This document shows, piece by piece, positions 25,481 through 34,338 of a DNA stretch of 56,742 nucleotides. This stretch comes from an uncultured Clostridia bacterium (GTDB lineage Bacteria > Bacillota > Clostridia > Christensenellales > Borkfalkiaceae), in assembly GCA_947630115.1 (NCBI GenBank), contig CANRGG010000009.1:1-56742 (forward strand). The letters are read 5' to 3'. Under the pieces are notes generated by a model that was given only the letters and a program-made list of their open reading frames with translations, did no database searches and was not told where the DNA came from. How positions within the stretch are numbered: the stretch's first letter is position 1; each line of letters opens with the position of its first letter. A program made the translations under genes and the position numbers.

Positions 25481-25512
25481 AAAAGAGGACGGCAATTTTG
25501 CCGTCTTTTTCG
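25481..25512. terminator. Bidirectional terminator
   Basis: GACGGCA (25488-25494) pairs with TGCCGTC (25499-25505), flanked by A-rich and T-rich runs. It serves the plus-strand membrane protein gene and the minus-strand activase operon. Confidence 0.8.
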
Positions 25513-25528
25513 ATTTTTTCTTTTCAAA

Positions 25529-26797
25529 TTATCTTTGAAGGTTTTCCCGCGCCGTCGCGAGCATGAGCTTGATTCGGTTCTCCTGGTTGACTTTGGTCGC
25601 CGAAGGGTCGTAATCCACGGGCACGATGTTCGCGCGCGGATACAGCTTTTTGACGGCGCGCGAGGCCCCCTTGCCCGCGATATGGTTGGGCAGGCACCCG
25701 AACGGCTGAGCACAGACGACGTTCTCCGTCCCCGTTTCGCACAGCGCCGCCATCTCCGCGGGAATGAGCCAGCCCTCCCCCATCTTCACGCCCTGGTTGA
25801 TCACCGCGTCCGCGCACTTGCGCAGATGTTCGAATTCATGCTGCGGCTCGAACCGGCTGTATTTTTCGGTCAGACGGAGAACTTTCCGCTGTTTTGCCAC
25901 GAGCCAGCGGTAGGCAACGGCAAAAAGCGGCGTGGTCTTGTCCCGGCGCCCGTAAAATTTGCTGTCGTTGAGGTTGTTGACGACACAGTACATGATGAAA
26001 TCCATGAGCGCGGGCACGACGGGCTCACAGTTTTCGGCAAGCAAAAAATCCTCGAGATGGGAATTCCCGAGCGGCGAATATTTCACATAGATCTCCCCCA
26101 CAATGCCGACTTTCACCTTTTTCTCCGCTTTGACGGGGATCTTCGAAAAGGCTTTGAGAAGATCCAGCACGTTGCGCTTGAATTTATGATAGGAGCCGTT
26201 TGAAAAACATTCTTTGAGATGGGAAACGCAATCTCCAAGCACCTGTTCGCTCTCGCCGGCGTTGACTTCATAGGGCCTCGTCTGGTTGAAAAGGCTCATC
26301 AGAAGATCACCGTAAAAGATCGCATAGGCGAGCTGCAACAAAAATTTGAGATCGAGCTCGAGCCCGTTCTCCTTTTCAAGCCCCGCAAAGTTGAGCGAGA
26401 GCACGGGCACCTGCGGGAACTCCGCTTTGAGCGCGCGGCGGATGAGCGGGATATAGTTGCTCGCCCGGCAGCCGCCGCCCGACTGCGTGATCAGAACCGC
26501 CGTGCGGTCCGGGTCGTACTCCCCGCTTTTGAGGGCGTCGAGAAACTGGCCGATGACGCAAAGGGCGGGGAAACAGGCGTCGTTGTGGACGTGTTTGAGC
26601 CCCTCGTCGATGACCTTGCTCCCCTCGTTTTTGAGCACTTCGACGTGATAGCCGTGCATGCCGAGGACATGCCGCAACAGCTCGAAGTGCCGGGGAAGCA
26701 TGTCGGGAATGAGAATGGTATGAGTTTTCTTCATTTCACGGGTGAATTTCGGAAAATCGTCCGAAAAATCCACCGTCGGTTTCGTTTCAGTTTCCAT
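25529..26797 (-). CDS. 2-hydroxyacyl-CoA dehydratase-like protein (activase partner, DUF2229-type region)
   Basis: The 422-aa protein matches the C-terminal portion of the large acyl-CoA dehydratase activase-related proteins. TILIPDMLPRHFELLRHVL opens an HgdB-like fold. HNDACFPALCVIGQFLDAL carries a likely Fe-S ligand Cys. SGGGCRASNYIPLIRRAL, KVKVGIVGEIYVKYSPLGNS and CAQPFGCLPNHIAGKG supply further conserved Cys. In many bacteria this is fused to the activase; here it is a separate gene whose start overlaps the end of the activase gene by 11 bases. The substrate of the pair is unknown. Confidence 0.85.
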   Translation of the reverse strand: METETKPTVDFSDDFPKFTREMKKTHTILIPDMLPRHFELLRHVLGMHGYHVEVLKNEGSKVIDEGLKHVHNDACFPALCVIGQFLDALKSGEYDPDRTAVLITQSGGGCRASNYIPLIRRALKAEFPQVPVLSLNFAGLEKENGLELDLKFLLQLAYAIFYGDLLMSLFNQTRPYEVNAGESEQVLGDCVSHLKECFSNGSYHKFKRNVLDLLKAFSKIPVKAEKKVKVGIVGEIYVKYSPLGNSHLEDFLLAENCEPVVPALMDFIMYCVVNNLNDSKFYGRRDKTTPLFAVAYRWLVAKQRKVLRLTEKYSRFEPQHEFEHLRKCADAVINQGVKMGEGWLIPAEMAALCETGTENVVCAQPFGCLPNHIAGKGASRAVKKLYPRANIVPVDYDPSATKVNQENRIKLMLATARENLQR

Positions 26798-29780
26798 GTT
26801 CCTTCATCTGTTCCTCGATCGCGGCGAGCATGGAACGGAGCCGGATCTTCACCACGCCGAGGTTGTTGATCTCATCGATCTTGATCTGGGTATAGAGCTT
26901 CCCTTTGCTTTCGAGAATGTGCCGAACCTCGTCCGTCGTCACGGCGTCGATCCCGCAGCCGAAGGAGACGAGCTGGACGACATGCACATTCTTTCTGCGC
27001 GTCGCAAGTTCCGCCGCCCGGTACATGCGCGCATGATAGGTCCACTGGTTCAAGACGTTGACTTTCACTTTGTTCCCGTATTCGAACGCCGCGTCCTCCG
27101 AAAGAACGGCGACGCCGAGCGAATCGAGCAGTTTGTTGATCCCATGGTTGATCTCGGGATCGGCGTGATAGGGTCTGCCCGTCAAAATCACGACCTGCTT
27201 CCCCTGCCGTTCCGCCTCGGCGAGGATCTGCCTGCCCTTTTCGACGATCTGCCCGTGGAACTGTTCCATCGCGGCAAAGCCCGCCCGCAGCGCCTTTTTG
27301 ATCAAACTCTGCGGGAGCTTATATTTCATCAGCGCCTTGTGAAGTGTTTTGATCGTCGCCTTTTCCTCATTGAGGTCGAGATATGGCATGAGAAAATTTT
27401 CTTTGGTCAGCCGCTCGTTGTTGGCTTTCAAAAGTTCGGGATAGTAGGCGACGACGGGACAATTATAATGGTTGACCGACGAATGTTCGTCGAGATTGTA
27501 GCTCTCGCAAGGGTAAAAGATGAAGTCCACCCCCTTGTCGAGCAAAGACTCGATATGCCCGTGCATGAGCTTTGCGGGATAGCAGGCAGTGTCGCTCGCG
27601 ACGGTGTGCTGCCCCTTGAAATAGAGCTCGCGCGAGCTCTTTTCAGAGAGCACGACCGAAAAGCCGCACGTCTCGAAAAACGCCGTCCAGAGCGGGAGCT
27701 GATCGTACATGACGAGTTGCAGCGGCAGCCCGACGACCCCCCGCGCCCCCTGCTTTTCGGGATCGGGCAGGGACAGGAGCAATTCGTATTTGAATTTATA
27801 GGCGTCGAGAAGGTCGCCCGCAGGTTTGAGCCCCGCGCCGCGCTCGCACTTGTTGCCCGAAATATAGCGTCTGCCGCCCGGGAAGGTGAGAATATTCACG
27901 TTGCAGTGGGCAGTGCAGCCTTTGCAGACGATCGACCGCGACTCATAGGAGAACGATTCGAGCTCTTTCCGCGTCAGAATGCCGCTCATGGGGAGCGCCG
28001 AGGCCGCATTTTCCTTGGCATAGAGCGCCGCGCCGAATGCGCCCATGAGCCCCGCGATCGCGGGACGGACGACGTTTTTCCCCGTTTCAAGCTCGAACGC
28101 GCGGAGAACGGCGTCGTTCAAAAAGGTCCCGCCCTGCACGACGATGTGCGTTCCAAGCTCCTCCGGCGTCCTTGCGCGGATCACCTTGTAAATGGCGTTC
28201 TTGACGATGGACGAGGAGAGTCCCGCCGAGATATCCTCGACGCTCGCCCCCTCCTTCTGCGCCTGCTTGACCGAGCTGTTCATAAAGACCGTGCAGCGCG
28301 AGCCGAGCTCCACGGGATGTTTCGCAAAGAGCCCGAGCCGGGAAAACTCCTCGATCTCCATGCCCATCGCCTTCGCGAACGTCTGAATAAACGACCCGCA
28401 GCCCGACGAGCACGCCTCGTTGAGCATGATCGAGTCGATCGCCCTGTTTTTTACCTTAAAACATTTGATATCCTGCCCGCCGATGTCGATGATGAAATCG
28501 ACGTCGGGGTTGAAATAGAGTGCGGCTTTGAAATGAGCCATCGTCTCGACGACGCCGAAGTCGATCCCGAGCGCGGCGCGCATCATATCCTCGCCGTAGC
28601 CGGTCACGCAGGCGCCGCGGATGACGACCCGCTCCCCCGCAAGGGAATAGATCCTTCCGATTTGCCCGGCAACGATGTCGAGCGGCTGTCCGTTGTTGGA
28701 TTGGTAATGGGAATAGAGCACCCGGCAATCGGGGGTGATGAGCATGAGTTTGGTCGTGGTCGAGCCGGAGTCGATCCCGAGATACGCGTCGCCCTCATAG
28801 CTTTCCAGATCGGCCTGCGGCAGATCGTTTTCCCGGTGCCGCGCGAGAAATTCTTCATATTCCTCCCGCGAGCCGAAGAGCGGTTTGGAAACCGCGATCT
28901 CCCCGCCGCCGACAAGCGCCGAGATCCGCGCGCAGACGGCCTCCAAACTCTCTTCCTTGGAGTTTTCCGCATACATTGCGGCGCCGAGCGACATGAAACA
29001 GGGCGCGTTTTCGGGAAAGACGGCATGTTCGTCGTCCAGAGAGAGCGTCCTTTGGAAGGCGCGGCGCAGTCCCTTGAAAAAGTAGAGCGGCCCGCCTAAA
29101 AAGAGCACCTTGCCCTTGATCCGCCGTCCCTGCGCCAAGCCCGAGACGGTCTGGTCCACGACTGCCTGAAAGATGGAGGCGGCGATGTCCGCCTTGCTCG
29201 CCCCCTGGTTCAGAAGGGGCTGGATATCCGACTTTGCGAAAACGCCGCAGCGCGAGGCGATGGGATAGACCCGCTCTGCTTGGAGGGCAAGCCGGTCCAT
29301 TTCCTCCACCGAGACGTCGAGAAGGGTCGCCATCTGGTCGATGAACGCGCCCGTTCCGCCGGCACAGCTGCCGTTCATGCGCTGTTCGGCGCCGCCTGTG
29401 ACGAAGATGATCTTCGCGTCCTCGCCGCCGAGTTCGACCGCGGCGTCCACATCGGGATAAAATTTCTTGATCGCGCCGAACGCCGCCTGCACCTCTTGCA
29501 CGAAATTGAGCTTGCCCCGCTGGGAAAGCCCGAGCCCGGCGGAACCCGTCACGCAGATCTTGAAAGAACCCGAAAAAGAGCGAACTTTTTCAAGCTCCCC
29601 CAAGACGCATTCCCTGACGCGCGAAAAATGGCGCATATAGGAAGAATATAAAATTTTTCCTTCTTCGTCGATGACGCTCGCCTTCACGGTAGTCGATCCG
29701 ACGTCGATCCCGAGCAATTTCGCCATAGTAAGATCCGTTGATGTTTCCCGACCGAAATTTTGTCTTTCGACAAAATTCAT
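26787..29780 (-). CDS. Acyl-CoA dehydratase activase (two BcrAD/BadFG ATPase domains plus DUF2229)
   Basis: The 997-aa ATPase has two ASKHA (BcrAD_BadFG) domains in tandem. The first has LLGIDVGSTTVKASVID and the Cys-containing GSCAGGTGAFIDQM. The second has YLGIDSGSTTTKLMLI and EACSSGCGSFIQTFAKAMG. A DUF2229/HgdB-like C-terminus follows (about 650-997). Proteins of this class drive ATP-dependent low-potential electron transfer to an Fe-S partner. MAKLLGIDVG at 29726 is the conventional start, but it lacks a good Shine-Dalgarno. ATG 29780 lies six bases after a consensus -10 box, so I annotate the leaderless start, which adds 18 residues. Confidence 0.88.
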   Translation of the reverse strand: MNFVERQNFGRETSTDLTMAKLLGIDVGSTTVKASVIDEEGKILYSSYMRHFSRVRECVLGELEKVRSFSGSFKICVTGSAGLGLSQRGKLNFVQEVQAAFGAIKKFYPDVDAAVELGGEDAKIIFVTGGAEQRMNGSCAGGTGAFIDQMATLLDVSVEEMDRLALQAERVYPIASRCGVFAKSDIQPLLNQGASKADIAASIFQAVVDQTVSGLAQGRRIKGKVLFLGGPLYFFKGLRRAFQRTLSLDDEHAVFPENAPCFMSLGAAMYAENSKEESLEAVCARISALVGGGEIAVSKPLFGSREEYEEFLARHRENDLPQADLESYEGDAYLGIDSGSTTTKLMLITPDCRVLYSHYQSNNGQPLDIVAGQIGRIYSLAGERVVIRGACVTGYGEDMMRAALGIDFGVVETMAHFKAALYFNPDVDFIIDIGGQDIKCFKVKNRAIDSIMLNEACSSGCGSFIQTFAKAMGMEIEEFSRLGLFAKHPVELGSRCTVFMNSSVKQAQKEGASVEDISAGLSSSIVKNAIYKVIRARTPEELGTHIVVQGGTFLNDAVLRAFELETGKNVVRPAIAGLMGAFGAALYAKENAASALPMSGILTRKELESFSYESRSIVCKGCTAHCNVNILTFPGGRRYISGNKCERGAGLKPAGDLLDAYKFKYELLLSLPDPEKQGARGVVGLPLQLVMYDQLPLWTAFFETCGFSVVLSEKSSRELYFKGQHTVASDTACYPAKLMHGHIESLLDKGVDFIFYPCESYNLDEHSSVNHYNCPVVAYYPELLKANNERLTKENFLMPYLDLNEEKATIKTLHKALMKYKLPQSLIKKALRAGFAAMEQFHGQIVEKGRQILAEAERQGKQVVILTGRPYHADPEINHGINKLLDSLGVAVLSEDAAFEYGNKVKVNVLNQWTYHARMYRAAELATRRKNVHVVQLVSFGCGIDAVTTDEVRHILESKGKLYTQIKIDEINNLGVVKIRLRSMLAAIEEQMKEHGN

Positions 29781-29786
29781 CGTTTT

Positions 29787-29815
29787 ATTATATCACAAAA
29801 ACGGGGAAAAGGCAA
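29787..29815 (-). promoter_or_regulatory. Promoter of the activase operon, leaderless architecture
   Basis: TTGCCT (29815-29810), 17 bases, TATAAT (29792-29787) on the minus strand, then AAAACG and ATG at 29780. Confidence 0.7.
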
Positions 29816-29834
29816 GGCGTTGACGGGTAAATGC

Positions 29835-30104
29835 TCAATTTTTTTCCGGAAGTTTTTTCCGAGCCTCATACTTATGTTTGGTGGCGTTGCCGCCGCGCAG
29901 ATGGCGTTCGCGGAGATTGAGATCGAGGACGGCCTGCACCGTTTTGAAGAGGGCTGGATCGAGCGCGGGGAGCCTCTCCGTGACGTCCTTATGAACGGTA
30001 GATTTGCTGGAACCGAAATGCGCGGCACAGGCGCGCACCGTGCAACCGGTTTTCGCGATATATTCCCCGTTCCGTCTGGCGCGCTCTTCGATATAATCCC
30101 ACAT
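29835..30104 (-). CDS. spoIIID: Sporulation transcriptional regulator SpoIIID
   Basis: The 89-aa mother-cell DNA-binding protein has an unmistakable core: MWDYIEERARRNGEYI, the HTH CTVRACAAHFGSSKSTVHKD, VTERLP, and the basic tail RHLRGGNATKHKYEARKK, which contacts the minor groove in B. subtilis SpoIIID. It reprogrammes sigma-E genes and activates sigK. The ATG at 30104 follows GGGAGA and matches the family start; a longer frame to 30242 overlaps the promoter. A sigma-E-like promoter lies upstream. Confidence 0.96.
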   Translation of the reverse strand: MWDYIEERARRNGEYIAKTGCTVRACAAHFGSSKSTVHKDVTERLPALDPALFKTVQAVLDLNLRERHLRGGNATKHKYEARKKLPEKN

Positions 30105-30134
30105 AGATGATCTCTCCCGTTTCTCTGATAGTTC

Positions 30135-30164
30135 AACATATGTCGAAGAAACGGGAAATATCAC
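30135..30164 (-). promoter_or_regulatory. Sigma-E-like promoter of spoIIID
   Basis: Read on the minus strand, GTGATAT (30164-30158), 15 bases, CATATGTT (30142-30135). These are close to the sigma-E consensus boxes (GKHATAT and CATACAHT), and the spacing fits. B. subtilis spoIIID is sigma-E dependent, which supports the call. Confidence 0.6.
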
Positions 30165-30251
30165 CTTTCCCTCCCGATTTTTGCCGAAAATCCCCTCCCA
30201 AAACTCCGTATCGGCGTAATCTTGCAGAAATTTATGAAACAATCGAAACGA

Positions 30252-30905
30252 TCAAAGGTTTTGTTTCATCGCTTTGATCGTACAGGTCGCCCCCCAACAC
30301 CTTAACACCCGCGGCTGAACAAAGCCCGCCTCGAGTAGCGCCTCAATCTCGTGCGCTGTCGTCAGGGGAATATCAAAATGATAAAGCCCCTGCTCGATCC
30401 CCTGCTCCTCCTTAAGACGCGCAAATTCCAGGCGAAAGCTCTCCTCCTCTTCCTCGGAGGCTGCAAAATAATCGGTGAGGATCAGATATCCGTCCGCTTT
30501 CAGCGATCGGTGCGCGTGACGATACAGGGAGACCTTCTCTTCTTTCGTGTAATGGTGAAGCGCTTCGACGGAGACGATCGCATCGTTCGGACCCCAAAAC
30601 GAAAAATCAATGAACGAGCCTTGAATGGTGGAAAGCCATCCGTCCGGAAACTTTTTCCAAAGCTGCTGCAACATTTTCTCCGAAAGATCAAATCCCGTTA
30701 CCTTCGCATGCGGATTGATTTTGTAGTAAAAATCAAGCTCCAGACCCGTTCCGCAGCCAAGGTCGAGCACCTCTGCGCCGCGATGTCTGGGCAAAAGGCT
30801 CGCCGTATAGGGATAAAATTCACGCGCGTCCTCGATTTCGTTCAGCATATGCGCTTCATAAGCCTCGATCCTTCGGTCGAAAAATTCGTCCATCTTCTCT
30901 AACAT
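30252..30905 (-). CDS. Class I SAM-dependent methyltransferase
   Basis: The 217-aa cytoplasmic methyltransferase has motif I EVLDLGCGTGLELDFYY, motif II VTGFDLSEKMLQQL (acidic residue binding the SAM ribose) and post-motif NDAIVSVEALHHYTKEEK. LKADGYLILTDYFAASEEEEE, typical of small-molecule methyltransferases, follows. The substrate is unknown. The ATG lies six bases after the -10 box, another leaderless arrangement. It lies upstream of spoIIID on the same strand, but spoIIID has its own promoter. Confidence 0.88.
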   Translation of the reverse strand: MLEKMDEFFDRRIEAYEAHMLNEIEDAREFYPYTASLLPRHRGAEVLDLGCGTGLELDFYYKINPHAKVTGFDLSEKMLQQLWKKFPDGWLSTIQGSFIDFSFWGPNDAIVSVEALHHYTKEEKVSLYRHAHRSLKADGYLILTDYFAASEEEEESFRLEFARLKEEQGIEQGLYHFDIPLTTAHEIEALLEAGFVQPRVLRCWGATCTIKAMKQNL

Positions 30906-30911
30906 ATTTTC

Positions 30912-30939
30912 ATTATATCACTTCAAAAAAGAATTGCAA
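30912..30939 (-). promoter_or_regulatory. Promoter giving a leaderless methyltransferase transcript
   Basis: TTGCAA (30939-30934), 16 bases, TATAAT (30917-30912), then GAAAAT and the ATG at 30905. Confidence 0.75.
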
Positions 30940-31010
30940 AATAAAAATTCAACGAAATTTATACTCGCCGAACGATCTCCTTGATTGGAATTTTCCATCA
31001 ATCCGAAAAA

Positions 31011-31043
31011 GAAAAGCGCCCGACGGCTGTTGCCGTCGGGCGC
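31011..31043 (-). terminator. Terminator of gdhA
   Basis: GCGCCCGACGGC and GCCGTCGGGCGC form a 12-bp stem with a TGTT loop. The minus-strand tail is TTTTCTTTTTC. Confidence 0.9.
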
Positions 31044-31066
31044 TCCCGTTATTTCGTTCGATTCCG

Positions 31067-32410
31067 TTATACAATGCCCTGTGCCAGCATTGCGTCCGCG
31101 ACCTTCGTGAAGCCCGCGATGTTCGCGCCGACAACAAGATCATACCCAAGGTTATAATCCTCGCACGCCTTGACGATCTGCGCGTGAATGTTTTTCATGA
31201 TGCCCTTGAGCTTCTCATCGACTTCCTCAGCCGTCCAGGAAAGTCTCTCGCTGTTCTGGCTCATTTCAAGACCGGAAACTGCGACGCCGCCCGCGTTGAC
31301 TGCCTTGCTCGGTGCGACAAGCACGCCGTGATCTCTCAGATAGGCAAGCGCTTCGTTCGTGGTAGGCATGTTCGCAACTTCGTTGACGATCTTGACGCCC
31401 ATCTTGACGATCGCTTCCGCGTCCTCGATCCGGATCTCGTTCTGGGTCGCGCAAGGCATGTAGATGTCCGCTTTGACGTTGCCCCAAGGCTTCTTGCCCG
31501 CGACAAACTCGACGCCGAACTTGTCTGCATAATCCTGCACGCGGTTGCGGTTGGAGTTTCTCATCTCGAGCATGTAGTCGATCTTCTCGCCGCAGATACC
31601 GTCCTTATCGTAGACGTAGCCGTCGGGTCCGGAGATCGTGAGCACCTTGCCGCCGAGCTGGGAGATCTTGGTCGCAGCGCCCCATGCGACGTTGCCGAAG
31701 CCGGAGAGCGCGAAGGTCTTGCCCTTGATGTCCTGTTTGAGGTGCTTCAAAACTTCGACAAGGAAGTAGGTCGCGCCGAAGCCGGTCGCCTCGGGACGGA
31801 TCAGCGAGCCGCCGAAGGAAATGCCCTTGCCGGTCAGAACGCCGTTCTTGTACTCGCCGACGATCCTCTTGTACTGTCCGAAGAGGAAGCCGATCTCTCT
31901 GCCGCCGACGCCGATGTCCCCTGCGGGAACGTCGCGGTCGGGCGTGATGTGACGATAGAGTTCGGTCATGAAGCTCTGGCAGAAACGCATGATCTCCGCG
32001 TCGGACTTGCCCTGAGGATCGAAGTCGGAACCGCCCTTGCCGCCGCCCATGGGAAGGCTCGTGAGGCTGTTCTTCAAGGTCTGCTCAAGACCGAGGAATT
32101 TGATGATGGAAAGGTTGACCGACGGATGGAAGCGGAGACCGCCCTTGTAAGGACCGATCGCGCTGTTGAACTGAACGCGGTAACCCTTGTTGACATGCAC
32201 AACGCCCTTATCGTCGACCCACGGCACGCGGAACATAATGACGCGTTCGGGTTCGGTGAAGCGCTCGAGCAGAGCGGCTTTCTCATACTCGGGGTGCTTT
32301 TCGATGACGGGTTTGAGACCGGTCAAGATCTCGGTGGCAGCCTGGTGAAATTCAAGTTCACCGGGATTTTTCTTTTTGAGTTCTTCGAGGACTCTTTCAA
32401 CGTACTGCAT
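31067..32410 (-). CDS. gdhA: NADP-type glutamate dehydrogenase
   Basis: The 447-aa hexameric enzyme makes glutamate from 2-oxoglutarate and ammonia. Visible landmarks are PYKGGLRFHPSVNLSIIKFL, the catalytic GGGKGGSDFDPQGKSD, PAGDIGVGGREIGFLFGQYK, the nucleotide-binding ALSGFGNVAWGAATKI and the C-terminal SGLEMSQNSERLSW. The length is exactly that of the bacterial small GDH family. AAGGAG lies ahead of the ATG, with its own promoter and terminator. With glnA and ald it covers central ammonium metabolism. Confidence 0.97.
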   Translation of the reverse strand: MQYVERVLEELKKKNPGELEFHQAATEILTGLKPVIEKHPEYEKAALLERFTEPERVIMFRVPWVDDKGVVHVNKGYRVQFNSAIGPYKGGLRFHPSVNLSIIKFLGLEQTLKNSLTSLPMGGGKGGSDFDPQGKSDAEIMRFCQSFMTELYRHITPDRDVPAGDIGVGGREIGFLFGQYKRIVGEYKNGVLTGKGISFGGSLIRPEATGFGATYFLVEVLKHLKQDIKGKTFALSGFGNVAWGAATKISQLGGKVLTISGPDGYVYDKDGICGEKIDYMLEMRNSNRNRVQDYADKFGVEFVAGKKPWGNVKADIYMPCATQNEIRIEDAEAIVKMGVKIVNEVANMPTTNEALAYLRDHGVLVAPSKAVNAGGVAVSGLEMSQNSERLSWTAEEVDEKLKGIMKNIHAQIVKACEDYNLGYDLVVGANIAGFTKVADAMLAQGIV

Positions 32411-32443
32411 GATGATATACTCCTTGAAAATTTCTTTAAGCGT

Positions 32444-32452
32444 ATTATATCA
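32444..32452 (-). promoter_or_regulatory. Extended -10 promoter of gdhA
   Basis: TGATATAAT read on the minus strand is an extended -10 element. No good -35 box lies at the usual distance. Confidence 0.5.
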
Positions 32453-32556
32453 TAATCTGTCGAGGATTGCATGAAACCTAATAATTAGAAAAATTTTTAT
32501 TCCATATAAGAAAAATTTATGTAATAAAAAAGAGCGGAAAAGCGCTGTAAAAAGAG

Positions 32557-32585
32557 TTGCAAAAAGGATGAAAATGATGTAAGAT
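32557..32585 (+). promoter_or_regulatory. Promoter of the tRNA-Arg gene
   Basis: TTGCAA (32557-32562), 17 bases, TAAGAT (32580-32585). The mature tRNA begins about 70 bases downstream. Confidence 0.6.
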
Positions 32586-32657
32586 AAAGGAACGGGTGCT
32601 GCCGAACCGTCCGTGGCCGTCGCATGGCGCGAAAGCTCTCCGGAGCGAAAACATTAT

Positions 32658-32732
32658 GCTTCCGTAGTTAAATGGATATAACAAGCCCCTCCTAAGGGCT
32701 AGTTATGGGTTCGATTCCCGTCGGGAGTACCA
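32658..32732 (+). tRNA. tRNA-Arg (anticodon CCU)
   Basis: A cloverleaf of 75 bases with CCA encoded. The acceptor stem is GCTTCCG with CGGGAGT (G-T pairs at both the first and fourth pairs). The anticodon stem is AGCCC/GGGCT with loop CTCCTAA, giving anticodon CCU for AGG codons. The T arm is ATGGG-TTCGATT-CCCGT. It is a single-gene transcript. Confidence 0.95.
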
Positions 32733-32741
32733 AATGATCAT

Positions 32742-32782
32742 AATCCGAACCTTGTCGTGCTTGCCCACGACGGGTTCGGATT
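32742..32782 (+). terminator. Two-part hairpin after tRNA-Arg
   Basis: AATCCGAACC pairs with GGTTCGGATT, and inside it GTCGTG pairs with CACGAC. A modest T-containing tail (TATCATTTTC) follows. Confidence 0.65.
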
Positions 32783-32872
32783 TATCATTTTCTTCAAGAA
32801 ATAAAATATCGGCGGACAAAATGCCTGAAAATCCGTTTGAAAAAACGATTTTTATCGGCTCGGCCCGGTGCG

Positions 32873-33751
32873 TTATTTGTGATTTCCGCCTGCCGCGGAA
32901 GAGCCGTCAATCTCTTGCGGTTTATTCCGTTTGCGCTTTACCGCCTCTGAAATCCAAAACGGAGACGAAACAAGAAGATAGATCGGGATGAGAAACACAT
33001 ACGATGGCCCGATGAGCCACAGCACGGGGAAATAGAATGCAACGCCGCCGTTTAAGCCGAAGGCGTCCGTTCTCAAAAACCACGGCACAAGAGGATCAAA
33101 CACCTTGGCGGCCCATGCAAAATCGGGGCGGACGCCGAACGTAAAACTGCTGTTGTGAAAGCCCGGATTCAACAGATCGGAAAACTCCCCCTTCACGAGC
33201 CCGACGGCGACGAGGAAACAGTCATTCGCGCAGATGATCGCCTGCCACCCCAAAAAGAGGAGCGGGATCGCCCAAAACCTTTTGAGCCGCGGACGGTACA
33301 CGCCGAGAACGGCGGCCGTCATCGGCACGGCAAAGAGGATCGTATGACAGAGATAGAAGCGGATCGTATCGAAGGCAAAGGGCAGCTTCCCGAGAGCCTC
33401 CGTGGGATAAAAAAGCGCCGCCGCGCCGCCGACTACGCCGATGAAAAAAGCGTAATCGTGCAATATGTTTTGTTTTTTGAAAAGATAGATAAATGGAAAT
33501 AAAATCGTCGAGACCGCGCAGAGGTTCTGCATGGCAGACATGCGCAGCGACAACGGAAACTCCTTTATATACGGCGGGAACGCCTGTTTGAGATAGTGCA
33601 GGGCAAGATTTGCAAACAGGAGGACAAGGAGAACGGTACGCACGGTTTTACGGCTTCTCTTCCGCAGGAGAAGGACAAGCGAAAGCAACAAGATTGCCGC
33701 AATGCCGATATATAGGAAATAAAAGCCGTTTCCGACTTTCACGATGCCCAT
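32873..33751 (-). CDS. YwaF-like integral membrane protein (TIGR02206 type)
   Basis: The 292-aa protein has seven to eight helices. The YwaF features include the polar-aromatic segment PPYIKEFPLSLRMSAMQNLC, FYLCHTILFAVPMTAAVLGVYRPRLKRF and NDCFLVAVGLVKG. Function is unknown in the family. AAAGGAG lies 8 bases before the ATG. A promoter with TTGCCA (33839-33834), 18 bases and TATACT (33815-33810) reads into it on the minus strand. The C-terminus is short and charged. Confidence 0.8.
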   Translation of the reverse strand: MGIVKVGNGFYFLYIGIAAILLLSLVLLLRKRSRKTVRTVLLVLLFANLALHYLKQAFPPYIKEFPLSLRMSAMQNLCAVSTILFPFIYLFKKQNILHDYAFFIGVVGGAAALFYPTEALGKLPFAFDTIRFYLCHTILFAVPMTAAVLGVYRPRLKRFWAIPLLFLGWQAIICANDCFLVAVGLVKGEFSDLLNPGFHNSSFTFGVRPDFAWAAKVFDPLVPWFLRTDAFGLNGGVAFYFPVLWLIGPSYVFLIPIYLLVSSPFWISEAVKRKRNKPQEIDGSSAAGGNHK

Positions 33752-33839
33752 GGGGATTTCTCCTTTGCGATCAGAAACACGGTGTTCATTGCCCCCTTGA
33801 TGTATTTACAGTATACCACAAAAACAAGGATATTGGCAA

Positions 33840-34054
33840 GTGGATCGCCTTGCCCCGACAAAATAGGCTATCAAATTGTCCGATTCACGGAACCGCCAAG
33901 ACGGCAGACAGCCCTGATAGATCCTTTCGTGCGCGCAAGATACCTCTAACGACGAAAAGAGGGCGGCGCTGTTTGCGCGGCCGCCTGCTCTGTTCTTTCG
34001 GCGTCGCTTGAAGCCTTGGGTTCGCCCCGCTGTCTTGTTTCGGTATTTTCCCGC
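33840..34054. other. Intergenic stretch without a recognisable gene
   Basis: GC-rich inverted segments around 33958-33995 (GGGCGGC...GCCGCC) could act as a terminator for the small minus-strand gene at 34055-34306. I see no coding signal. Confidence 0.4.
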
Positions 34055-34306
34055 TTACAAATCAAGTTTAATCATGACTTCATCCTCCGTTTTTACGGGA
34101 ACAAGCGCATAAATAAGGTTGCCAATCCCAAACGTAAACCAAAATGTCAGCAAAAAAACCAGAAGATGTTTCTCGTGCCTCCCCTTCTTCACGAGCAATG
34201 CGTTTTCTTCTCCGCGCGACTTGATCGTGTAGCCCGTCGTGACGAAATCGTCAATCAATCGTTCAAATTCTTTTTGCGTTGTGCAGTGCCGAATGCGGTT
34301 TGCCAT
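34055..34306 (-). CDS. Small protein with a C-terminal membrane helix
   Basis: This 83-aa product has a cytoplasmic alpha/beta N-terminal part (TTQKEFERLIDDFVTTGYTI) and one hydrophobic segment (LLVFLLTFWFTFGIGNLIYA, about residues 48-68). An acidic end follows. AAGGAG precedes the ATG. The family is not recognised. It is divergent from a small XRE regulator, and its promoter carries a perfect 20-base palindrome, suggesting control by that regulator. Confidence 0.7.
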   Translation of the reverse strand: MANRIRHCTTQKEFERLIDDFVTTGYTIKSRGEENALLVKKGRHEKHLLVFLLTFWFTFGIGNLIYALVPVKTEDEVMIKLDL

Positions 34307-34338
34307 AATGTTTCTCCTTAAAATGTAAATTTTATATT

